Source: Paludisphaera rhizosphaerae (GTDB lineage: Bacteria; Planctomycetota; Planctomycetia; Isosphaerales; Isosphaeraceae). From it: a DNA stretch of 64,000 nt. A program made the translations under genes and the position numbers. Below are positions 1 to 8,864 of this stretch, one piece after another. The notes below the pieces were generated by a model, which was not told the DNA's origin, did no database searches, and worked only from the letters and a program-made list of their open reading frames with translations. Position 1 is the first letter of the stretch. Every line of letters starts with the position of its first letter. Location: the NCBI RefSeq assembly GCF_011065895.1, contig NZ_JAALCR010000011.1, forward strand, positions 62,001-126,000, given 5' to 3'.

Positions 1-95
1 CGCGAGGCCAGGCGAGATCCGAAGGACTCCGCCTTCCCCTTGGCTCTAGGCTTGGCCGCAGCCTTGCCCTTGGTTGTGGTATCGCCTTTCTTCAC
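1..95 (-). CDS. HigA-like antitoxin, N-terminal part (runs off the window)
   Basis: A GTG at 95 opens a frame that overlaps the end of the toxin-like gene to its right by about 50 bp and continues past base 1. It encodes a Lys/Ala-rich lead (VKKGDTTTKGKAAAKPRAKG) and then ESFGSRLAS. That start is typical of XRE-type helix-turn-helix antitoxins encoded after RelE/HigB toxins (family knowledge, recalled). Only about 31 residues are visible, so the helix-turn-helix itself is outside the window. Order (toxin first, antitoxin second) and overlap fit a HigBA-type operon. The alternative is chance reading-through of a Lys-rich stretch; the neighbour makes that less likely. Confidence 0.55.
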   Translation of the reverse strand, partial: MKKGDTTTKGKAAAKPRAKGKAESFGSRLAS

Positions 96-504
96 GATCC
101 GCGTACTCCTTATCCAATTCCGCCTTGATTGTCGCCGCGAAACCGGCGATCACATTCCGCTCGGCCTTGGTCAGGTTGTCCTTCTCGCCCTTGGCCAGCG
201 TCATGGCGAGGACCACGACGCCGTATTCAGGAAGGGCGATGTAGAAGACGCGGTAAGAGCCTCTTTTGCCTCGACCCGACCCCGGCGCCGTGAACCGGAC
301 CTTGCGGACGCCGTTCGTCCCGGCGATCACGTCACCGGCCGTCGGGTGGGCGGCGATTTCCAACTGGAGGATGTGGAGATCGGCCTCGCTGAGGGCTAGG
401 TCTTCCCCTTCGTCGCGGAACCCAACGGCCTCAATGAAGAGCGGCAGCCGATCCAGGGGGATGAGATGCGAGGCCAGCTTCCTGAAGTGGTGTTCGCTGT
501 ACAT
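46..504 (-). CDS. RelE/HigB-family type II toxin
   Basis: About 152 residues starting at MYSEHHF. The middle carries the pattern HPTAGDVIAGTNGVRKVRF followed by GRGKRGSYRVFY. This matches the RelE-type toxins paired with downstream XRE antitoxins, in which a basic core (RK...GKRG.YRV.Y) forms the mRNA interferase surface. A further 15 codons lie upstream of the chosen start but read as low-complexity sequence. The C-terminal part (AKGEKDNLTKAERNVIAGF) also fits the family. Its antitoxin appears to start inside the 3' end of this gene at 95. Likely cytoplasmic, cleaving mRNA when free, and autoregulated with its antitoxin (inference from family). No inactivating change is visible. Confidence 0.8.
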   Translation of the reverse strand: MYSEHHFRKLASHLIPLDRLPLFIEAVGFRDEGEDLALSEADLHILQLEIAAHPTAGDVIAGTNGVRKVRFTAPGSGRGKRGSYRVFYIALPEYGVVVLAMTLAKGEKDNLTKAERNVIAGFAATIKAELDKEYADREERRYHNQGQGCGQA

Positions 505-625
505 CGCCCATCCCCGCGGCGTCCTACCCACGGCCGCACTATATCCCATTGGGATAGATTAAGTCGAGAGGGGAGCAGCAGGGTTTGTATCCCGAGGAAA
601 CAACTTCCCCAGGACTGCTGGCCAG

Positions 626-685
626 TCACAGGGAAGGCTCTTCCAGATCTTGCTGGGCGAGTGGCATGCGAGTGCCCGTCGCCAT
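626..685 (-). pseudogene. ParE-like toxin remnant, stopped after 19 codons
   Basis: The ATG at 685 overlaps the TGA of the ParD-like gene (TGATG), the usual coupling for parD-parE. The reading begins MATGTRMPLAQQDLEE, which resembles the ParE opening (basic start, then A..DL.E), but a TGA follows at codon 20. Reading through that stop gives LASSPGEV, still ParE-like, before the resemblance fades and the frame closes near 540, just upstream of the HigB-like gene. I infer a toxin inactivated by a nonsense change and 3' loss. It could instead be a very short unrelated frame. Confidence 0.4.
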
Positions 686-954
686 CAGGCCCCCTTGCAA
701 CCGTTCCTTCGGCGGCTCCGGACCTTGGCGAGCGTCCCCGTGACGTCGAGGGCGGCGACCTCGCCCCGGTCTGCCTGGTCGATGCCGAGCTGGATTTCCT
801 TGCGGATCTCCTCGCACTTTATCGCTTGAGGCTTGTCCCGCTCCTCAAGCAGGCGCAAGGCTTCGCGAACCACCTCGCTCGCCGAAAGGTAAAGTCCGGA
901 CTCAACCTTCCGGTGGACGAGTTGCTCGAGTTCGGGAGTGAGCGACACGTACAT
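685..954 (-). CDS. ParD-family ribbon-helix-helix antitoxin
   Basis: This 89-residue protein has the classic ParD layout: an N-terminal beta strand (MYVSLTPELEQLV), then KVESGLYLSASEVVREALRLLEERD, which is the ribbon-helix-helix dimer and DNA-binding segment. The tail from about residue 45 (EIRKEIQLGIDQADRGEV) normally wraps the toxin. An AGGGG lies six bases before the ATG. Its 3' end overlaps the start of a broken ParE-like frame, so it seems to be an antitoxin left without its own toxin. It may persist as a repressor of its own promoter or as an anti-addiction factor against related ParE toxins (inference). Confidence 0.85.
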   Translation of the reverse strand: MYVSLTPELEQLVHRKVESGLYLSASEVVREALRLLEERDKPQAIKCEEIRKEIQLGIDQADRGEVAALDVTGTLAKVRSRRRNGCKGA

Positions 955-1083
955 GAGAAGCCCCTGGGCGAAATCGAACTCCTAGCCAAGAGATATCAGG
1001 AGTCGCAAGGATTGTCAGAGCTTGGCATCGACGTGTTCGCGAGCTAGCGCCATGCGCATCGCCTTCCTTCTACCCGGAAGTTA

Positions 1084-1100
1084 GGACTGACACCGACGGG
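1084..1100. repeat. Short dispersed repeat ACTGACACCGACGGG, left copy
   Basis: ACTGACACCGACGGG occurs here at 1086-1100, just downstream of the Cys-rich hypothetical gene. It occurs again at 2135-2149 upstream of that gene, in the same orientation. The second site continues into a tandem of its core. Confidence 0.6.
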
Positions 1101-1106
1101 CTCTTG

Positions 1107-1808
1107 CTATTCCTCATCCATGACCTTGAATCCGGCTTCTTCGGATCGTCGCTTCGCCCCTGGCTGTAATCCGAATGTCGAGTTGTACGTCCATTCGGCG
1201 CTGTTTGCGACATCCCATCGCTCCAGAATGGTGATCTGGCTGTTCGGGTTTTCCTTCAGGAGACGCGCATAGAGCGGCTCGATCTGCATGAGCTTTCGCA
1301 GTCGATGCTGGCTCAGCGTTCTCAGCTTCGGTTGCTGGGAGGCAGAAGCCCTCACAGGCACTTTGATCGCGAACGACCCTTCTTCCTCGAACGCCGGCTT
1401 TCGGAAGATGTTGAGAAGCAGCACCGCGGTCCAGCCGAAGATCATGGCGATCTTCCAATCGTCGCTGGCTTGATCTTTGAAGAACCGAGGGATCAGGATG
1501 TTGGCGGTGACGACGTCCTCGGTCGCCTGTTTCGACAACAAACACTTCTCGACCGACGGAAGGCATCCAGACCGGATCATCCGTTTGATCTCGTCCACGA
1601 CGCCTGCTTCGTAGCTGTCCTTGCCGGAAAGAGTCCTGAGGACGCTGAGGCTCGGGACCTTGACCGATTTGCCACAGTCGCAATTGAGTTGAGACCCGGC
1701 CTGGGAGGTGGAAATAGGCGTCGTGACGCCGCAGGGACAAGAGTAGCTGTAGCCGTTGCCCGGACCGCTGAACCATTCAGTCAGGGCTTCGTTGGCGGAA
1801 TCTAACAT
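1107..1808 (-). CDS. Hypothetical protein with CxC...CxC zinc-finger-like motif
   Basis: I chose the ATG at 1808 because AGGGAG lies six bases upstream; an ATG at 1814 and a much longer open frame exist but lack such a site. The protein is about 233 residues. Near residues 20-45 it has CPCG, about 18 residues, then CDCG and the phrase VPSLSVLRTL. Similar Cys-pair segments followed by 'VPxLxxLR' recur in planctomycete hypotheticals (recalled, not searched). A hydrophobic stretch (IAMIFGWTAVLLLNIF) near the middle could be one membrane helix. The rest is basic and unplaced. Function unknown. Codon and base usage look less GC-rich than in the neighbours, and repeats bracket the gene, which suggests transfer. 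Confidence 0.65.
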   Translation of the reverse strand: MLDSANEALTEWFSGPGNGYSYSCPCGVTTPISTSQAGSQLNCDCGKSVKVPSLSVLRTLSGKDSYEAGVVDEIKRMIRSGCLPSVEKCLLSKQATEDVVTANILIPRFFKDQASDDWKIAMIFGWTAVLLLNIFRKPAFEEEGSFAIKVPVRASASQQPKLRTLSQHRLRKLMQIEPLYARLLKENPNSQITILERWDVANSAEWTYNSTFGLQPGAKRRSEEAGFKVMDEE

Positions 1809-2302
1809 CGTCATCTCCCTGGCTATCTCAAGCCTTTGCAGTCGCGCCCGAGTATCCCCTTTCTTTGGAGATGTTTCAATTCTTTCGTTGCGCTCCCCCA
1901 CACTCCGTGATACCACTCTCTTCAGCGGGGGCATAAGAGGGTGGGAGCAAATCCACTCGACGGCCGACGAGGGTGTGGCCACCAGCCGTCTAAGCACGCA
2001 CTGCGGCCAGGAAGTTTGAATGGACCAGGCAGAACAAACCACGGCCCGACCTGCTCCATCCTTTCAATTTTCGTGCACGCCCGGTTAAGTTATCCGACGA
2101 GCGTCTGGATGCCATCATTCTCCCAGAAAACGGAACTGACACCGACGGGTGCCAACACCGACGGGTGCCCACACGGTCTGCCGACCCTTTGCTAGGCAAG
2201 AACCACGCGTTACGATGAGCAGGGTCCTGGGCATCCGGACAAATCCCCCTCGGCGGAACGTCGCGCCGCATGCTGTTGACGACCCATACGCCAGGCGAGC
2301 CG
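1809..2302. other. Intergenic gap with short tandem repeat
   Basis: Between a leftward and a rightward gene. No convincing coding frame is present. The only clear structure is the direct repeat at 2135-2170. Promoters for both flanking genes should lie here, but I see no strong -35/-10 pair. Confidence 0.5.
2135..2170. repeat. ACACCGACGGGTGCC tandem repeat, right copy of dispersed element
   Basis: The unit ACACCGACGGGTGCC is repeated nearly back to back (about 2139-2153 and 2155-2169). It is preceded by ACTGAC, giving the same 15-base string that lies at 1086-1100. It lies in non-coding sequence. Confidence 0.65.
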
Positions 2303-3364
2303 ATGTCAACGAATCCTGATCATCTGAGTCGACGTCAGATCCTCCGCGCCACGGCCTTCGGCCTCGCTGGAGCTTCCCTCGCCCCGATTCCGGTCTTTCC
2401 GGCCGAGGATACGTTCCGCGATGACGTGGCGATCAACGAGAGTACGGCCCTGATTTTTCCCGAGCAGGCCCCGCTACGGCCGCAGGGAGACCTGAAAGAC
2501 GCGCGGGCGGTCTGGTGCCATACGCCCAAAGAGCCTGCTCGGAGCGTCCTGCTCTACTTCCACGGCCACAACGGCTACGTCACCGTGGATGCCAAGGGTC
2601 GTTCGCGCGTGCCCGATTGGGCGGCTAGTGACGCCTTGGCGCGGGCGGGTGCTTCGGGGAAGGACGCGGCACCTCTCGTCTACGGGCTGGACACCCTCAG
2701 TCCGAGGCTCAAGAACGAACCGATGGTGCTGGCCCCCGAGGTCAGCACGCTCGCGACGGGGTCCTTCTGGGCGAAGGAGCCTTCGGGTCAGTACGACGAC
2801 CCCGCGAGGCTGAAGTTGCTCGTCGAGGACTGCCGTCGTCATTTGGCCCGCCTCCCGAGGCCGGATGGCAGCCATTTCCTCCCTCCCGATTTTGAGAAAG
2901 AAGCGATCGAACGGGTCTACCTCTGCGGCCACTCCGGCGCGGGCATTCCGCTGGAAGAAGCGGCCGGATCGGCCATGATCCTGCCGGGAGGCGGCGTACC
3001 GACCGACCTGTGGCTCTTCGATTGCACCTATTGGTCCAAGGTCGAGAGGTTCGTCAAATTTTGCGAGCGATGGCACGCCGTCGACCGCCTTGCCGGTGGA
3101 CGTCCAGACGCCTCGCGCTTCGTTTGCGTGTACCGCCCGAAGACTCAAACCGAAGAAGTCGCCGACGAGTTGAGGACCGCCATCGCCAAGAGCCTGGGCG
3201 TTGACGCTGGGACGCTCGTGATGAACCACTCAGACGAGGATCACGCAGCCGCGATACAGCCGGCCTTCAAGAAGTCGGGGGTCGTGTTCGTGCGAACGAA
3301 GCTCTCTCACGATGAGATCCCGAAGTTCTTCATCCCGGGCCTGATCGAGACCGCAGGCTCGTGA
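2303..3364 (+). CDS. Tat-exported alpha/beta-hydrolase-like protein
   Basis: About 353 residues from MSTNPDHL, with AGGCGAG before the ATG. Residues 9-35 form a twin-arginine signal (SRRQILRATAFGLAGASL, then a PAE cleavage region), so the protein is expected outside the cytoplasmic membrane. The mature part has a strand followed by YFHGHNG, resembling the oxyanion region of alpha/beta hydrolases. Later comes LCGHSGAG, the nucleophile-elbow pattern GxSxG with the central serine. A late His (NHSDEDHAA) could complete a triad. Substrate unknown; no close named family comes to mind. It stands alone, with no clear operon. Confidence 0.7.
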   Translation: MSTNPDHLSRRQILRATAFGLAGASLAPIPVFPAEDTFRDDVAINESTALIFPEQAPLRPQGDLKDARAVWCHTPKEPARSVLLYFHGHNGYVTVDAKGRSRVPDWAASDALARAGASGKDAAPLVYGLDTLSPRLKNEPMVLAPEVSTLATGSFWAKEPSGQYDDPARLKLLVEDCRRHLARLPRPDGSHFLPPDFEKEAIERVYLCGHSGAGIPLEEAAGSAMILPGGGVPTDLWLFDCTYWSKVERFVKFCERWHAVDRLAGGRPDASRFVCVYRPKTQTEEVADELRTAIAKSLGVDAGTLVMNHSDEDHAAAIQPAFKKSGVVFVRTKLSHDEIPKFFIPGLIETAGS

Positions 3365-3451
3365 TCGTCACCTCGATTCGCGATTTCGCATGAGATGCGG
3401 ATACTCGTCCGGAAAGTTGTGCGCCGAGACGCTGCAAGGCGTGTGAGGCGA

Positions 3452-3700
3452 TCACGGTTTGACCACCCAATGGCCTGACTTTGGATCTCTCTCCCAACGG
3501 CCCGACTTCCCATTCTTCTCCCTGAAGGTCCCATCGGCATAATAGGCCCGATAGTTGGTCTGACCGGAACGCGTCGGGAACTCCTGATAGGAGATCGGGA
3601 CGTTCTTTCGTGCCCAGGAGACGACCCCCAGCAGAATCGAGATCACACCGATCCAGAGCATCGCCCCCCGCATCGAGATGCGTAGTTTGGGGAGTCGCAT
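3452..3700 (-). CDS. Small single-pass membrane protein
   Basis: 82 residues. The opening MRLPKLRISMRGAM followed by a hydrophobic helix (LWIGVISILLGVVSW, about residues 15-30) resembles a planctomycete opening of the type 'R(F/I)xxRxxMxxxxxxxLLG' found on many small membrane proteins (recalled). The C-terminal 45 residues are polar and rich in Tyr, Lys and Trp (TFREKNGKSGRWERD), probably facing the periplasm. Function unknown. It converges with the Tat hydrolase gene, leaving about 90 bp between them. Confidence 0.6.
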   Translation of the reverse strand: MRLPKLRISMRGAMLWIGVISILLGVVSWARKNVPISYQEFPTRSGQTNYRAYYADGTFREKNGKSGRWERDPKSGHWVVKP

Positions 3701-4659
3701 GTTACATACTTGCCTCGCGCTGATATTAGACCGGGGATTGCTTCGGTTGAGGATGGCTCAGGGTCATTCGTCGCCGACTCACGATACTTGCCCATCGATT
3801 CCGAAACCTCATTTTGGTGCGTGGCCCGCTGAGTGTCGCCCCGGTTTGGACCTTGGACTCCACGAACCTTCCAAGCTCGGGGGGTCAGCGAAAAGTTCAG
3901 AGCGTGGCTCCTGACACTGGTTCGCAAGCTCCTCAGCGTCGCACCAATGGCAAAAGTGGCACTTTTTAGATATTGAGCGCCAGAAAGCCCGTCACGACTC
4001 GCCCGGCTCCTTCGTTGCTGCGGCTCTCCCCTCCGTCCTCACCGCTTCCACTCTCACATTCGTCGAATCCGACAGGCCGACCTGGCTTCGGAGAGCTTCT
4101 CCTCGATCGGAATTGTGGTCTTGAGACCCCAATAATACAGAGGGAGGTTGCCCCCTGGAGCGATCGGCGAGGCTGTGTCAACGCCGTCGATCGCGAGACA
4201 GGAAGCTGCCGAAGGTGATCCCATCTGAGGAAAGACGAGACGATCAAATCAGGCTAAATCAGCCGAACGAAGCCAGCCGCTCAGTCAAACGCAAAACTCA
4301 TGAACACAAGCATTTGCATCGCACCCACAACGTTCACACTCGCGACGAACGAACCCGTCTCGAACACAATCGCGTCGATACGCGGTCGATTGGCGACGGG
4401 CGGCGGCCGGTCCTTGGATGATTCGGTCGGAGCGGCGGCAGCGTTATGGGGAGCATGCGAAACCGCGCGATCGAAGCCAAGGCTGATTCAGACACAAACA
4501 CCATAATCGCAGACGACTTACGACATCCTGTCGGCACACGAACGAAGCCGAATCGAAGCCGATGACTCTGGGCACTCGCGAACCGGGCGGCGAGGGAATA
4601 GAGTGGGGCGAGTGCGAGGGTCGACAATTCGCAGCGGGAACCGTCGAGAGGGTCACCAC
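3701..4659. other. 959-bp gap without a supported gene
   Basis: Several short open frames occur on both strands but none has a recognisable product, SD site or codon bias. The part from about 4200 to 4570 is less GC-rich than the surroundings and contains several 'GAAGCC' words (CGAACGAAGCC at about 4264 and 4542). The same word recurs near 55895. A perfect palindrome AAAAGTG-G-CACTTTT lies at 3952-3966. No RNA gene recognised. Confidence 0.5.
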
Positions 4660-6000
4660 ATGGATCGTCGCAGGTTTCTCAAGTCGGGTGCGATGGGGAT
4701 GGCGTTGTCGCCGGCGTTCCGCGCCATGGCCGAGCAGGCGGCCGATCAGCCGGTGAAGCGGGTGGGGGTCATCGGGCCGGGCTGGTACGGCAAGATCGAC
4801 GTGCTGCGGCTGATCCAGGTGGCCCCCGTCGAGGTCGTTTCACTGGCCGACGTCGACCGGAACATGGTCAACGGCGCGGCTGACATCATCGCGTCGCGCC
4901 AGGCCTCCAAGAAGCGGCCCCGGACCTACGGCGACTACCGCGAGATGCTCAAGGAGAAGGACCTGGACATCGTCCTGGTCGCCACCCCCGACCACTGGCA
5001 TGCCCTGCCGATGATCGCCGCCGTCGAGGCCGGGGCCGACGTCTACGTCCAGAAGCCCATCAGCCACGACATCGCCGAAGGGACCGCGATGCTCCGCGCC
5101 GCGAGGGCCCACAACCGGGTCGTCCAGGTCGGCACCCAGCGCCGGAGCACGCCGCACCTGATCGAGGCTCGGAACGATATCGTGAAGGCGGGGAAGCTCG
5201 GCAAGGTCGGGTTCGCCGAGACCTACTGCTATTACGGGTCGAAGGGGAATACCCCGCCGAACTCCGACCCGCCGGACTACCTCGATTGGGACATGTTCGT
5301 CGGGCCGGCGCCGATGCGGCCTTTCAACTCCAGCATCCACCCCCGCGGCTGGCGAGGATATCAGGAGTTCAGCAACGGCACCCTCGGCGATATGTGCATC
5401 CACATGCTCGACTCCGTGCGCTGGATGCTCGACCTGGGTGCGCCCAAGACGGTCTCCTCGGCCGGAGGGATCGTGATGAATCAGCGCGGGGCCCGAGACA
5501 CGACCGATACTCAGGTCGCCACCTTCGCGTTCGACGACCTCGACGTCGTCTGGCAGCACCGCACCTGGGGCTCAGCGCCCGACCCAAAGTATCCCTGGGG
5601 CGCGACGCTCTACGGCGACAAGGGGACGCTCAAGTTCAGCGTCTGGGGGTACGACTTCATCCCCACCAATGGCCCGGCGGTCCATCGCGACGTCACCATG
5701 GAGCTGGACAAGTACCCCGAAGACCAGACCGAGAAGGACATCGAGAAACACGTCGCCCCGGCCGTCCGCTACCACATGCTCGACTTCCTCGCCGCCATCG
5801 CCAACCGAGGCAAGCCGGTGGCCGACATCGAGCAGGGATACATCTCAACGACCGCCTGCATCCTGGCCAATATGTCGCAGCGACTCGGCCGATCGCTGGC
5901 CTGGGACGCCCAGAACCACAAGATCGTCGGCGACGACGAGGCCAACGCCCAGATCAAGAAGGCCTACCGCAGCCCCTGGGTTCATCCGGCCTCGGTCTGA
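4660..6000 (+). CDS. Tat-exported Gfo/Idh/MocA-family oxidoreductase
   Basis: 446 residues from MDRRRFLKSG, with GAGAGGG upstream. A short twin-arginine signal is followed by the Rossmann segment VGVIGPGWYGKIDVLRL (GxGxxG-like), ending in ASP-rich strand SLADVD. The family signature is VLVATPDHWHALPMIAAVEAGADVYVQKP, with the EKP motif of typical members reading QKP here. A C-terminal alpha/beta domain contains GDMCIHMLDSVRWML, where the conserved His after D probably lies in the active site. These enzymes oxidise or reduce sugars and cyclitols with NAD(P). Exported planctomycete members are numerous and mostly uncharacterised. The next gene starts 50 bp downstream and encodes a sugar isomerase-like protein, suggesting a shared catabolic step (inference). 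Confidence 0.88.
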   Translation: MDRRRFLKSGAMGMALSPAFRAMAEQAADQPVKRVGVIGPGWYGKIDVLRLIQVAPVEVVSLADVDRNMVNGAADIIASRQASKKRPRTYGDYREMLKEKDLDIVLVATPDHWHALPMIAAVEAGADVYVQKPISHDIAEGTAMLRAARAHNRVVQVGTQRRSTPHLIEARNDIVKAGKLGKVGFAETYCYYGSKGNTPPNSDPPDYLDWDMFVGPAPMRPFNSSIHPRGWRGYQEFSNGTLGDMCIHMLDSVRWMLDLGAPKTVSSAGGIVMNQRGARDTTDTQVATFAFDDLDVVWQHRTWGSAPDPKYPWGATLYGDKGTLKFSVWGYDFIPTNGPAVHRDVTMELDKYPEDQTEKDIEKHVAPAVRYHMLDFLAAIANRGKPVADIEQGYISTTACILANMSQRLGRSLAWDAQNHKIVGDDEANAQIKKAYRSPWVHPASV

Positions 6001-6049
6001 TCCACCCTCGGTTTCCCACATCCGCCTCATCCCCTGGAAGGACTCGACG

Positions 6050-6934
<885 letters not shown>

Positions 6935-6966
6935 GGACACGCCGCCTTCTTTGGCGCGCAAAAAAA

Positions 6967-6997
6967 GCAGGCGGCGGGAGTTCATCCCGCCGCCTGC
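6967..6997 (-). terminator. 13-bp hairpin with A-tract on its left side
   Basis: GCAGGCGGCGGGA pairs perfectly with its complement across a 5-base loop. Seven A residues precede it on the + strand, so it reads as a hairpin plus U-tract only on the - strand. It follows the isomerase gene and may act as a simple stop hairpin there as well. Confidence 0.6.
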
Positions 6998-7436
6998 TCA
7001 CCCTCGCCAGGCATCAGGTCGTCGTCGATCGGAATAGCAGGTCGTCTCGAGAGAGCGATCGATGCAGCCGTGGGAGTAAATCCGAAAGCCCGTCTACCGC
7101 ATGGTTTCCGTCTCGCCTCACCCTCGAAGAGAGGCTTCGACCGCAGAACCGCTGACGTCAGAGCGCCGATGCATCCAGAGATCAATCGGCTCACTCACCC
7201 TCCGTCTATCTAAACGATAGACCGCAAAGTTCGTGACGTCAACTTAGTCTTGACGGCGAAAATCGACTTCTTGCAGCGGCACCTGGAGGAGTCGGCGTCG
7301 ACGCAATCGCACAACCGCTGCAATCCTTAAGTTCCTCCCGATCGTTGCCGAAACCAGATAACACCTCTAACGCCGTGCGGACGTCGTCCGACGCCCGGCG
7401 CGCGGTGGGGCAGGCTGATCGACGAGGACGTATCCC
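6998..7436. other. Gap upstream of the LysM gene
   Basis: No convincing gene. A small inverted repeat GTCTATC-TAAAC-GATAGAC sits near 7205-7223. The promoter of the LysM gene should be here but no clear hexamers were seen. Confidence 0.4.
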
Positions 7437-8768
7437 TTGAACTGGATCCGACGCATAAGACCATATCTGCCGGCCCTGGGCCTGTGGTTCGCGGCGGGCC
7501 TCGTCGATCCCCTGGCCCGCGCCGAGGACCCCGCAGCCGCGTCCCCCCCATCAACGGCCTCCGCAGATGCGGAATCCGCTAAGGTCCACGGGACGATCAC
7601 CGTCGACTTCGACAAGGTCACCATCTCCGAGTTGCTCAAGCTCGTGAGCGTCGTGGAGAAGGTGGACGGCGTCATCCACATCGTCTCTTCCCATCCTCGT
7701 GAAGGGGAGGAGGCCATCGTGGTCAGCAGCGCCCAGGGCGCGGTGGCGCTCGCTCGCACCTCCTCGCCGTCGTCGCCGAAGTTGGTCATCGGCTCAGTGA
7801 AGCAGGCGGCCCCCGCCCCCTCCCACGTTCACCAGCGACCCGTGAGTCCGGCGGCCTCAGGGCCTGAGTTCCCCCGCATCGCCGCTCTTGCTCGCTTGCT
7901 GGGAATGGAAAAGAACCCCGAACCAGCTCTGCAGCCCAGGGTCATGGCGGCGACGACCGCCGGCACGATTCCCGCGTCCAGAGTGATCCCGCTCGAAGTC
8001 GAGCCCGCCCCATCGGCCCCTGTTGTGGAGTCCTCACCGGCTCCTTCAACGCCGCAAGGGTCTGCGACGGCTCTGGAGGCGGGGTCGCGTATTGGCTCAC
8101 TGGCGGGCGGCGAGCCGATCATCGTCGGGAAGTTCCACTCTCCCTGGCCGGCTTCAGAGAACCTGCAGGGTTCGACCAACCGCACCGCCTCGGTTCGAGA
8201 CGCCGAAGTCTCCCAGGCGAGCCATAGCAGCCATCGGGCCGCCGTCTCCGTAAGCCCTCAAAAGTACACCTCGATGAGAGGCGACACGTTCGAGAGCCTC
8301 TCCCAAAAGTTCTACGGGGATGCACGATACGCCTCCGCCCTCTGGTGGGCCAACCGAGGTCAGGTCACATGGCCCGACGCCCTGACCGCTGGTAAGACGA
8401 TCAAGATCCCCGGTCTCGGCCAGCTTGAACCCAAGGCGGTCATGGCCCAGGCCCACGCGAAGAACAACGCTCTCCCTCCACTCGAATCGATCGGCCCCCG
8501 TCGTGACCCCGAAACGGTTCGGACGTCCTTCGAGAAAGCCTCTACCGACCCCGCCAGTCCATCGACGACGAACGCCGGCGGATTCGCAGTCTACGTCGTG
8601 CGGCCCGAGGACACTCTCCGGATCATCGCCCGCGAGAAATGCGGCGACGAACGGAAGGCCCTGGAAATCATCGCGCTGAACCGCGACGCCCTCAGCGTCG
8701 AAGGGCGGCCTCGAGTGGGCCAATGCCTCATCCTCCCGGCCCCAGCGACGGCTTCGCCCACTCACTGA
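7437..8768 (+). CDS. Secreted protein with two LysM domains
   Basis: Starts at TTG with GAGGAC about eight bases upstream; 443 residues. Residues 1-29 form a signal peptide (WIRRIRPYLPALGLWFAAG, then ARAED). The middle 240 residues are Pro/Ser/Ala-rich and probably disordered. A first LysM-like domain lies at about 274-325 (RGDTFESLSQKFYGDARYA, then IKIPGL). A second lies at about 385-435 (RPEDTLRIIAREKCGDERKA, then LILPAP). LysM domains bind N-acetylglucosamine polymers, so a wall- or envelope-associated role is expected. No catalytic domain is seen. It could be a scaffold or a FimV-like organiser; the substrate is unknown. Confidence 0.8.
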   Translation: MNWIRRIRPYLPALGLWFAAGLVDPLARAEDPAAASPPSTASADAESAKVHGTITVDFDKVTISELLKLVSVVEKVDGVIHIVSSHPREGEEAIVVSSAQGAVALARTSSPSSPKLVIGSVKQAAPAPSHVHQRPVSPAASGPEFPRIAALARLLGMEKNPEPALQPRVMAATTAGTIPASRVIPLEVEPAPSAPVVESSPAPSTPQGSATALEAGSRIGSLAGGEPIIVGKFHSPWPASENLQGSTNRTASVRDAEVSQASHSSHRAAVSVSPQKYTSMRGDTFESLSQKFYGDARYASALWWANRGQVTWPDALTAGKTIKIPGLGQLEPKAVMAQAHAKNNALPPLESIGPRRDPETVRTSFEKASTDPASPSTTNAGGFAVYVVRPEDTLRIIAREKCGDERKALEIIALNRDALSVEGRPRVGQCLILPAPATASPTH

Positions 8769-8789
8769 GACGTCTGTCGTTTCCTTACA

Positions 8790-8835
8790 ACGCGATGGGC
8801 CTTGCCTCGGCGTCCCGAGGCAAGGCCCATCGCGT
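8790..8835. terminator. Bidirectional terminator hairpin, 21-bp perfect stem
   Basis: ACGCGATGGGCCTTGCCTCGG pairs in full with its complement across a 4-base loop (8811-8814). It has AA on the left and TTT on the right. It lies between two convergent genes (LysM protein and CAP-domain protein), so it can serve both. Confidence 0.8.
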
Positions 8836-8864
8836 TTCGAAGTCGCTCAAACCCAGCCGAAGGT

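Noticed and set aside
3966-4247. 93-codon frame in the 3.7-4.6 kb gap
   Set aside because: No SD site, no recognisable product, Arg/Ser-rich.
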